Assembly: GCF_009674495.1 (NCBI RefSeq)
Contig: NZ_WKJN01000011.1
Location: 62,001 to 126,000, forward strand
Source of the DNA: Duganella alba
Lineage (GTDB): Bacteria; Pseudomonadota; Gammaproteobacteria; Burkholderiales; Burkholderiaceae_D
Length of the DNA stretch: 64,000 nucleotides
Reading direction: 5' to 3'
Below, piece by piece: positions 57,075 to 64,000 of this stretch. The position numbers and the translations under genes are program-made. Each line of letters begins with the position of its first letter. Within the stretch, counting starts at the first letter, position 1. The notes under the pieces were generated by a model, which made no database searches, had not been told where the DNA came from, and saw only the letters and a list, made by a program, of their open reading frames with translations.

Positions 57075-57755
57075 TCAAGACAGGTTGAAACTGGCGGACA
57101 GGCTATACCCCTCGCCATAAGCGCTGCGCAGCGGCAGATCCTGCCCCAGCCCGGTCCGCGCCTTCTTGCGCAGGCGGTACACCAGCATGTCGACGCGGCG
57201 GCCCGCATCCGGATCATCGCCGCCTATCCCCGCCACAATCACCTGGCGCGGCACCGGCCGGGTATTAATAGTGAGCAAATGCAGGAAATTGCACTCTTTC
57301 TCGGTCAGCGTAATCGCCATGCCCTGTAATTCCAGCTGGCGCGCGCTGACCTTCAAGGTCCACTTGCTCGGCAGCGGCACCGTCTCCTGCGGACCGACGC
57401 GACGGTCCAGCGCCTCAATGTGCGCCGCCAGTTCCGGGAATTTGATAGGCTTGGTCAGGTAGTGGTCGGCGCCCAGGCGCAAGCCGAGAATGCGGTTGTC
57501 GAACGCCACCCGCCCGGTCAGCACCAGCAGGCCGATTTGCGGATACAACTGGCGCATGCGCGGGATGACGTTGAAGCCGTCCTCGTCCGGCAAGCCCAGG
57601 TCCAGCACAACCACGCCGACGTTGCCCTGGCTCAGGGCCGACCACATATCGCTGGCGTTGTTGGTAATGTGCACTTCGTGTTCAAGCTCAGTCAGAAACT
57701 CTGCCATTTCCTCGGCATAGTCCAGATTGTCTTCCACGATGAGTATTTGCGTCAT
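57075..57755 (-). CDS. OmpR/PhoB-family response regulator
   Basis: 226 residues from MTQILIVEDNLDYAEEM at 57755; an upstream ATG at 57776 lacks support. The receiver domain has D8-D9 region ED (residues 8-9), phosphorylated D52 in VVLDLGLPDEDGF and the K in YLTKPIKF. The C-terminal winged helix (WTLKVSARQLELQGMAITLTEKECNFLHLL; VDMLVYRLRKKARTGLG) binds DNA. The partner kinase ends 53 bases upstream. Target genes are unknown. Confidence 0.93.
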   Translation of the reverse strand: MTQILIVEDNLDYAEEMAEFLTELEHEVHITNNASDMWSALSQGNVGVVVLDLGLPDEDGFNVIPRMRQLYPQIGLLVLTGRVAFDNRILGLRLGADHYLTKPIKFPELAAHIEALDRRVGPQETVPLPSKWTLKVSARQLELQGMAITLTEKECNFLHLLTINTRPVPRQVIVAGIGGDDPDAGRRVDMLVYRLRKKARTGLGQDLPLRSAYGEGYSLSASFNLS

Positions 57756-57808
57756 TGATGCGCCACTTCGTTTCAATTGTTGAGCAATTGTGCCCAGACC
57801 TGGGACAA

Positions 57809-58945
57809 TCAGCTTGCGTCCAGGGAATTATCACTGCTGACCTCACCACGCGCAAGGCTTTTCCCGGCGTTGGCTGCGATAGGCAGCCAAATCCGAAATT
57901 CCGTGCCGCTTTCAGAAACATTTCTCGCAGTAACAGTGCCACCGTGCACATCAACAATGGAACGCGCCATATACAGGCCCAGACCCGATCCCGCCACGCC
58001 AGCGGCATTGCTACCTCGGAAGGCTTTGTCGAAAACGTGCGGCAACTCGGCTTCCGGGATGCCGGCGCCGTGATCGCGCACCAGCAGCTCGACGCCACCT
58101 TCCGCTGCAATTCTGCCCACCAATTCTATCGGAATATTATCGTCTGTGTACTTTATTGCATTGTCCAACAACATTTCCAGGCATAAACGCATGCCGGCCG
58201 GGTCGCAACGCATCCATTGCGGCAGTCCGACGCTGCGCACCGTGACGCTTTTGCGCCGTTGCCGCGCCTGTTCGGCGGCGGTTTCCAGCAGGGTGGCGGG
58301 ATTGATTTCGTTGGGCTGGCGCTCGCGGCCGATGCTGGCCATGCGCTCCGGCGACAGGTATTCGTCCAGCATCGCCAGCATGCGGTCGACGGCGGTCTGG
58401 ATCTTGCGGTAGCGCTTGCGCGTGCCTTCGTCGTGGTGGGCGCCGGTCATTTCCAGGCGCTGCACGGCGCCGTCGATGGTCGACAGCGGCGTGCGGAATT
58501 CGTGCGACAGCATGGAGGCGAACTTTTTCTGCTGCGCCGCCAGCTCGCGCCGGGCGCTGAGGTCGCGCACCACGCCGACCACCGTGACCGGCGCGCCGTG
58601 CTCGTCGAGGATCAGCGTCGATTCGATTTCCACCGGCACCACGTGGCCGTCGGCCTGCGCCAGCTCGGTTTCACGCAGCAAGCGACGCCGGCTCAAATCG
58701 CCTTCCGCATAACGCTGCAGGCGGGTCGGCAAATCCTTGAGCAGGCCGTGGGCCAGTGTTTGCGCGGTGTCCAGCGTGTAGCCGAACTGGCGTTCGGCCG
58801 CCGGACTCAACCAGGTCAGCTGGAGCGTGGCGCAGTCGGCCATCCAGCTGATCTCGTTGCTGTGTTCCAGCAGCAGCCGGTAGCGGCTCTCGTTTGCTTG
58901 CGACTGCTGTAGGGCCGCCTGGAGTTCCGCTATCGTCTGCGCCAT
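57809..58945 (-). CDS. Soluble PAS sensor histidine kinase
   Basis: 378 residues without membrane segments, so a cytoplasmic sensor. A short coiled N-terminus, then PAS (about 20-130: YRLLLEHSNEISWMAD, GVVRDLSARRE), HisKA with H148 in MLSHEFRTPL, and HATPase_c with N-box LCLEMLLDNAIKYT, G1 VRDHGAGIP and G2 GSGLGLYMARSI. It starts 3 bases after the SNF2 ATPase stop and precedes the regulator, so the three form one leftward operon. Confidence 0.93.
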   Translation of the reverse strand: MAQTIAELQAALQQSQANESRYRLLLEHSNEISWMADCATLQLTWLSPAAERQFGYTLDTAQTLAHGLLKDLPTRLQRYAEGDLSRRRLLRETELAQADGHVVPVEIESTLILDEHGAPVTVVGVVRDLSARRELAAQQKKFASMLSHEFRTPLSTIDGAVQRLEMTGAHHDEGTRKRYRKIQTAVDRMLAMLDEYLSPERMASIGRERQPNEINPATLLETAAEQARQRRKSVTVRSVGLPQWMRCDPAGMRLCLEMLLDNAIKYTDDNIPIELVGRIAAEGGVELLVRDHGAGIPEAELPHVFDKAFRGSNAAGVAGSGLGLYMARSIVDVHGGTVTARNVSESGTEFRIWLPIAANAGKSLARGEVSSDNSLDAS

Positions 58946-58948
58946 GAT

Positions 58949-61900
58949 TTACTCCACCAAAGGTGCGAATATTTGTTGCAGATCTTCCTGGGTGAGCGCC
59001 ATTTTCTGCGACTCGCCATCCGCCAGGATCGACTGCGCCAGATCGGACTTTTTCTGCTGTAAGACCTGGATCTTCTCTTCCAGCGTGCCCTTGGCGATCA
59101 GTTTATACACAAACACCGGCTTGTCCTGCCCGATACGCCAGGCGCGGTCGGTGGCCTGGTTTTCCGCCGCCGGGTTCCACCATGGATCGTAGTGGATCAC
59201 CGTGTCGGCCGCCGTCAGGTTGAGACCGACGCCGCCGGCTTTCAGCGAAATCAGGAAGATCGGCACGGCGCCCTGCTGGAAGGCCGCCACTTGCGCGCTG
59301 CGGTCCTTGGTGTCGCCGGTCAGCAACGCATACGGAATATCGCGCGCTTCCAGTTCCTGCTCGATCAGCTCCAGCATGCTGGTGAACTGCGAGAACACCA
59401 GGATCTTGCGCTTTTCTTCCAGCAAGTCCTCGACCATCTGCATCAGGTCGGCCAGCTTGGCCGACCCGGCCGCTTGCTGTTTCTTGGTGGTCGACTTGAC
59501 CAGGCGCGGATCGCAGCACACCTGGCGCAGCTTGAGCAGCGCTTCCAGGATGACGATCTGGCTGCGCGCCACGCCCTTGCGGTCGATTTCCTCGCGCACT
59601 TTCTGGTCCATGGCCAGGCGCACGGTTTCGTACAGGTCGCGCTGGGCGCCGGTCAGTTCGACCTTGCGCACCATCTCGGTCTTCGGCGGCAGCTCTTTCG
59701 CCACGCTGTCCTTGGTCCGGCGCAGCAGGAAGGGCTTGATGCGGCGGTTCAGCAGCGCGCGGCGCAGCGGATCGTCGGCCCGTTCGATCGGGTGGCGGAA
59801 CACCGAGTTGAAGCCCTTCTCGTCGCCCAGCAGGCCGGGCAGCAGGAAGTGGAATTGCGACCACAGCTCGCCGAGGTGGTTTTCCAGCGGCGTGCCGGAC
59901 AGGCACAGGCGATGGCGCGCGCGCAGCAGGCCGGCGCTCTGGGCCGCTTTCGAGCGGGTGTTCTTGATGTAGTGCGATTCGTCCAGGATCACCAGGTGGA
60001 AATCGTGCTCGCGCAGTTTTTCCTCGTCGCGCGGCAGCAGCGCGTAGGTGGTCAGCACCAGGTCGGCCTCATCGATCTGGTCGAACTGGCCCATGCGGTC
60101 CTTGCCTTGCAGCAGCAGCACTTTGAGGCCGGGCGCGAAACGCGCCGCTTCCTCCTGCCAGTTGCCCATCAGGCTGGTTGGCGCGATGACCAGCGCCGGC
60201 GCGGTCAGGCGGCCGGCCTCCTTCTCGACCAGGATGTGCGCCAGCGTTTGCACCGTCTTGCCCAGGCCCATGTCATCGGCCAGGATGCCGGCGAAGCCGT
60301 ATTCGCGCAGGAACTGCATCCACGACAGACCATCGGTTTGATAGTCACGCAGCGTGGCCTGCAGGCCAGCCGGCGTGGCGATGCGTTTGACGGCGCCGAA
60401 CTGGTTCAGGCGCGCGCCCATGTCGCGCAGCTCCGCGCCGCCGGTCCATTGCATGTCGACGTTCCGCGCCAGTTCGTCCAGGCGCGCGGCGTCCAGCGTT
60501 GCCATGTGCACCGTGTTCTTGATTTTGTCGCTGAAATACAACTCCCCCAGCGTGGCCAGGATAGGCCGCACGCGGCCCCAGGGCAGGGCGACGCGGCTGC
60601 CGTCGGCCAGCGTGGCCAGCATCTGGTCCTCGTCGCCATGGTTGGCGATGACTTTCGGACTGAAATCGTTGGGCGCGTTGCGGATCAGCTGCACCAGCAC
60701 CGGCAGCAGCGGCACGCGCTCCTGGTTGACCATGATGCCCAGTTCCAGATCAAACCAGGCGTTGCCGCCGTCGGCCGGATCTTCCACCACTTCCGCGTAC
60801 CAGTCGCCGACTTCCTGCGTGTCGTAGCGGTATTTGACGGTTTTTTCGATTTTCCAGCCGGCTTCCTTCAGCGCGGCGATGCCGTCGCGGGCGAAGCGTA
60901 TCCATTCGGCCTGGGTCGGCAGCAACAGGCCGCCCTTGACGCTGCTCAACGGCAACGTCGACGGCGCGACGAAATGGCGCTCGTTGAGCAGCGCCAGCGC
61001 TTCGTCCTCGGCCGCGCTGTCGCGCTGGATGATCTCGGTGACGTCGCCCTTCTGGCGCACCACGCGCTGCGACGGGTCGAACGAGACGCGCTCGCCGTCG
61101 TAGTCGAAGGACAGCACGGCGAAGTCGTTCCAGCGTTGCAGCGAGCCGTCGGCCAGCATGGCGGCGTCCAGCGTCAGCACCGGACGCGGCTTGACGTCGT
61201 CGCGGATGCGCTGCGGCAGCGGCTGCGGCAGCGGCATCAGCCCTTGCAGGCCGTGCGCCAGCAGCAGCTGCGACACGCGCATCTTGTCGTTATTGGTCAG
61301 CAGCGGGGCTTGCGCCACCAGCGCCTGCAGATCGGCCAGCGGAATGGTCGCGCCGCCCTGGTTGAGTTGCAGCACGCCGCAGGACAGGTTATCGATATAC
61401 CAGGGCGGATCGGTCGGCAGCATGTAGTCGACCTGGTCGGCGCCGACGTGCTTGGCGCCCGGCGGCGGCGCCACCTGCCAGCCCAGGCGCAGGCCCTTGC
61501 CTTCCTCGCGCCAGGCCAGGTTGGCTTCGCGCAGCACGCCGCCCTTGAGCGGGTAGACCAGGCCGTTGCCGACGTCGGCCCAGGAATTGGCCCACAGCAG
61601 CTTGTCCTGCTCGGCCAGCATGTTCAGCAGCGCCGCGCCGATCTTGCCGCGCGGTTCGGTGGCCGAGCCGGTCTGGGAATTCTGGCCGCTGCGCATGGCG
61701 ACGAAGAAGCGGATCAGGTCTTCATCGTTGGGCGTCATGAAGGTGGGCGGCGTCGACAGCAGCGAAAACACCTCGCTGACCGGACTGGCCGCCGCCACGT
61801 CGCCGTTCGGGCGCAGGCGGGCCTTGTACAGGCACAAGGCCACATGACGGCCGCCGCTGGTGGGCGCCATCACGTAAATCAGTTTGTATTGCGTTTGCTT

Positions 61901-62086
61901 GGGGTCGTTGTCGACCGGCGGCGGCGTCAGTTTGGCTTTCGGGTGCGCTGCCGCATCCACACGCTGCAGCCAGGTGGCGACAGCGTACGACAATTGATTC
62001 GCGGGCGGCGCAGGGCGCGTTGGGGCCGGTGCTGGAGCAGCAGGGGCGGCAGGGGCGTCGTCGCGGGTAAAATCCATAGGTCGCAT
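58949..62086 (-). CDS. SNF2-family DEAD/DEAH ATPase
   Basis: 1045 residues (a second ATG lies at 62077). A Pro/Ala-rich start is followed by an N-terminal region of unclear function, with GRHVALCLYKARLRPNG and TPNDEDLIRFFVA as landmarks. The SNF2 core has DDMGLGKT at 604-611, LVIAPTSLMGNWQEEAARFAPG, LDESHYIKN, SGTPLENHLGELWSQFHFL, VFSQFTSMLELIEQEL, LISLKAGGVGLNLTAADTVIHYDPWWNP and DRAWRIGQDKPV. Family members translocate on duplex DNA and remodel protein complexes. It is first in an operon with the histidine kinase and response regulator. It is distinct from the other SNF2 at 26-30 kb, with a different N-terminus. Confidence 0.92.
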   Translation of the reverse strand: MRPMDFTRDDAPAAPAAPAPAPTRPAPPANQLSYAVATWLQRVDAAAHPKAKLTPPPVDNDPKQTQYKLIYVMAPTSGGRHVALCLYKARLRPNGDVAAASPVSEVFSLLSTPPTFMTPNDEDLIRFFVAMRSGQNSQTGSATEPRGKIGAALLNMLAEQDKLLWANSWADVGNGLVYPLKGGVLREANLAWREEGKGLRLGWQVAPPPGAKHVGADQVDYMLPTDPPWYIDNLSCGVLQLNQGGATIPLADLQALVAQAPLLTNNDKMRVSQLLLAHGLQGLMPLPQPLPQRIRDDVKPRPVLTLDAAMLADGSLQRWNDFAVLSFDYDGERVSFDPSQRVVRQKGDVTEIIQRDSAAEDEALALLNERHFVAPSTLPLSSVKGGLLLPTQAEWIRFARDGIAALKEAGWKIEKTVKYRYDTQEVGDWYAEVVEDPADGGNAWFDLELGIMVNQERVPLLPVLVQLIRNAPNDFSPKVIANHGDEDQMLATLADGSRVALPWGRVRPILATLGELYFSDKIKNTVHMATLDAARLDELARNVDMQWTGGAELRDMGARLNQFGAVKRIATPAGLQATLRDYQTDGLSWMQFLREYGFAGILADDMGLGKTVQTLAHILVEKEAGRLTAPALVIAPTSLMGNWQEEAARFAPGLKVLLLQGKDRMGQFDQIDEADLVLTTYALLPRDEEKLREHDFHLVILDESHYIKNTRSKAAQSAGLLRARHRLCLSGTPLENHLGELWSQFHFLLPGLLGDEKGFNSVFRHPIERADDPLRRALLNRRIKPFLLRRTKDSVAKELPPKTEMVRKVELTGAQRDLYETVRLAMDQKVREEIDRKGVARSQIVILEALLKLRQVCCDPRLVKSTTKKQQAAGSAKLADLMQMVEDLLEEKRKILVFSQFTSMLELIEQELEARDIPYALLTGDTKDRSAQVAAFQQGAVPIFLISLKAGGVGLNLTAADTVIHYDPWWNPAAENQATDRAWRIGQDKPVFVYKLIAKGTLEEKIQVLQQKKSDLAQSILADGESQKMALTQEDLQQIFAPLVE

Positions 62087-62272
62087 TGTTGTTCAAAGAT
62101 GGTTCAAAAACGGCAACAGGCAATATTATCCGCCATTGAAGCGTTCGTGTTTACGTATTCTTACTAAAACCTGCTGATTAAAGTGGGCTTCCCCACGTTC
62201 CCAAGGCAAAAGGATGGCAAGCTGGCGCCGATATCGTATTATTCCGGGCTTGTCTGTCTAGGAATTACCACC

Positions 62273-64000
62273 ATGCTGCCTTCCATTGAACAACGCCTCG
62301 CCCTGGAACTTTCCGCCAAACCGGCCCAGGTAGCCGCCGCCGTCGCCCTGTTGGACGAAGGCGCCACCGTTCCCTTCATCGCCCGTTACCGCAAGGAAGT
62401 GACCGGCGGCCTGGATGACATCCAACTCCGTCTGCTCGAAGAGCGCCTGCGCTACCTGCGCGAGCTGGAAGACCGCCGCGCCAGTATCGTGGCATCGATT
62501 ACCGAGCAAAACAAGATGACACCAGAGTTGTTAGATGCTGTCATGCACGCAGAAGACAAGACCCGTCTTGAAGACTTATATCTTCCTTACAAGCAAAAAC
62601 GCCGCACCAAGGCCCAGATCGCCATCGAAGCCGGTCTGGCGCCGCTGGCCGACGACCTGCTGGCCAACCCGGAACTCAATCCGGAGACCGAGGCCGCCAG
62701 GTTCCTGCGCGAAGCCTTCACCACCGCCGACGGCAACAATCCCGGCGTGGCCGACACCAAGGCCGCCCTCGACGGCGCCCGCCAGATCCTGATGGAACGC
62801 TTTGCCGAAGATGCTACCCTGCTTCAGTCGCTGCGTGAATATGTCCAAGAGCATGGCATCGTCGAATCGAAGGTTATTGAAGGTAAGCAAGAAGAAGGCG
62901 AAAAATTCGCCGACTACTTCGATTATTCGGAAAACCTGGCCACCGTGCCGTCGCACCGCGCCCTGGCGCTGATGCGCGGCCGCCGCGAAGGCATCCTCGA
63001 CGTCACCCTGCGCCTCGACACCGAAGCCGAGAAACCAAAGTGGGACGCGCCGCACAACCCGTGCGAAAGCCGCATTTCCGCCCGTTTCGGCATCAAGAGC
63101 GCCGGCCGTCCGGCCGACAAATGGCTGGCCGACACCGCCCGCTGGACCTGGCGCGTGAAGAGCTTCATGCACCTCGAAACCGAATTGATGGGCGGCCTGC
63201 GCGAGAAATCCGAACTGGACGCGATCAATGTCTTCGCTACCAACTTGAAAGCCTTGCTGCTGGCGGCCCCGGCCGGCCAGCGCGCCACCATGGGCCTGGA
63301 CCCCGGCCTGCGCACCGGCGTCAAAGTGGCCGTGGTGGACGCCACCGGCAAGGTGGTCGATACCGCCGTGATCTATCCGCACCAGCCGAAAAACGACTGG
63401 GAAGGCTCGCTGCACACGCTGGGCAAGCTGGCCGCCAAGCACAATGTGTCGCTGATTTCGATCGGCAACGGCACCGCCTCGCGCGAAACCGACAAGCTGG
63501 CGCAAGACCTGCTCAAGCGCTTCCCTGAACAAAAAATGAGCAAGATCGTCGTCTCCGAGGCCGGCGCGTCGGTGTATTCGGCCTCCGAATTCGCCTCGCG
63601 CGAGCTGCCGGACATGGACGTGTCGCTGCGCGGCGCGGTGTCGATCGCCCGCCGCCTGCAGGATCCGCTGGCCGAGCTGGTCAAGATCGATCCGAAATCG
63701 ATCGGCGTCGGCCAGTACCAGCACGACGTCTCGCAGACCCAGCTGGCGCGCTCGCTGGACGCCGTGGTCGAGGATTGCGTGAATGCGGTCGGCGTCGACG
63801 TCAACACCGCCTCGGCGCCGCTGCTGGCGCGCGTGTCGGGCCTGTCGGCCTCGGTGGCGCAGGCGATCGTCTCCTACCGCGACGTCAAGGGCGCGTTCAC
63901 CTCGCGCGCGGCGCTCAAATCCGTGCCGCGCCTGGGCGACAAGACCTTCGAGCAGGCGGCCGGCTTCCTGCGCGTGACCGGCGGCGACAATCCGCTGGAC
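62273..64000 (+). CDS. tex: Tex family transcription accessory protein (partial, C-terminus cut by window)
   Basis: 576 codons from the ATG at 62273 to the window edge; about the last 200 residues, including the S1 RNA-binding domain, are missing. [60 protein letters not shown] (YqgF/RNase H-like fold), [42 protein letters not shown] blocks and [13 protein letters not shown] (helix-hairpin-helix) identify Tex. It binds RNA and aids transcription in many bacteria. It is divergent from the SNF2 gene; the promoters lie in 62087-62272. Confidence 0.95.
   Translation, partial: MLPSIEQRLALELSAKPAQVAAAVALLDEGATVPFIARYRKEVTGGLDDIQLRLLEERLRYLRELEDRRASIVASITEQNKMTPELLDAVMHAEDKTRLEDLYLPYKQKRRTKAQIAIEAGLAPLADDLLANPELNPETEAARFLREAFTTADGNNPGVADTKAALDGARQILMERFAEDATLLQSLREYVQEHGIVESKVIEGKQEEGEKFADYFDYSENLATVPSHRALALMRGRREGILDVTLRLDTEAEKPKWDAPHNPCESRISARFGIKSAGRPADKWLADTARWTWRVKSFMHLETELMGGLREKSELDAINVFATNLKALLLAAPAGQRATMGLDPGLRTGVKVAVVDATGKVVDTAVIYPHQPKNDWEGSLHTLGKLAAKHNVSLISIGNGTASRETDKLAQDLLKRFPEQKMSKIVVSEAGASVYSASEFASRELPDMDVSLRGAVSIARRLQDPLAELVKIDPKSIGVGQYQHDVSQTQLARSLDAVVEDCVNAVGVDVNTASAPLLARVSGLSASVAQAIVSYRDVKGAFTSRAALKSVPRLGDKTFEQAAGFLRVTGGDNPLD

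Noticed and set aside
56906..57217. Short open frames in the RAYT to regulator gap
   Set aside because: They cover the REP palindrome and repeated motifs and lack ribosome sites or recognisable domains.

Overview
This 64 kb window is chromosomal DNA from a GC-rich betaproteobacterium. The gene content and order fit the Oxalobacteraceae (Massilia, Duganella, Janthinobacterium type): a gltBD - mlaFEDACB-type - ABC pair - bolA - murA - hisGDCBHAFIE - hinT - tatABC run, and priA next to hemE. That placement is inference from gene families and order; no database was searched. No rRNA, tRNA, CRISPR array or prophage was seen.

Layout. 1-1.6 kb: the start of a YgiQ-type radical SAM gene (cut by the window edge) and two small conserved genes, all leftward. 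1.76-4.37 kb: a rightward, translationally coupled three-gene cassette made of a PAAR spike-tip protein, a putative LAS-type peptidoglycan metallopeptidase and a secreted unknown protein. It reads as a type VI secretion effector and immunity island, and it is the most novel-looking locus here. 4.4-8.7 kb: two tandem, very similar periplasmic M3 metallopeptidases. 9-13.6 kb: an accessory stretch with a secreted unknown, an orphan PoNi-like (DUF1911) immunity protein carrying an extra C-terminal domain, a TMEM175-type channel, an SRPBCC protein, a wrecked diguanylate cyclase and a UPF0303 protein. 13.6-22.2 kb: slyX, rep, a DUF1857 gene, a degenerate HD-GYP gene, a dihydrolipoamide-dehydrogenase-like gene divergent from an ArgP-like regulator, and priA.

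22.2-22.9 kb is a long AT-rich non-coding region holding four perfect DnaA boxes (TTATNCACA) plus several one-mismatch boxes, arranged partly as two nearly identical palindromic repeats. It is a candidate replication origin or DnaA-titration site. 22.9-32.7 kb: hemE, an S9 prolyl oligopeptidase overlapping a 1385-residue SNF2 ATPase, a DUF885 metallopeptidase and a coiled-coil membrane protein with a 33-bp tandem repeat.

32.7-56.1 kb is a nearly continuous leftward block of core genes: glutamate synthase (gltB, gltD), outer-membrane lipid asymmetry (mlaF, E, D, A, C, B), an ABC-2 exporter, bolA, murA, the whole his pathway, a HIT protein and the Tat translocase. An orphan DNA methyltransferase sits between hisD and hisC. 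56.2-62.1 kb: a RAYT (REP-associated tyrosine transposase) flanked by short inverted motifs and a REP-like palindrome, then a leftward set of SNF2 ATPase, soluble PAS histidine kinase and OmpR-type regulator. The window ends inside a rightward tex gene.

Themes: interbacterial competition parts without the secretion apparatus (1.8-4.4 and 9.7-11 kb), peptide catabolism (two M3, one S9, one DUF885), and two SNF2 ATPases in different operons.
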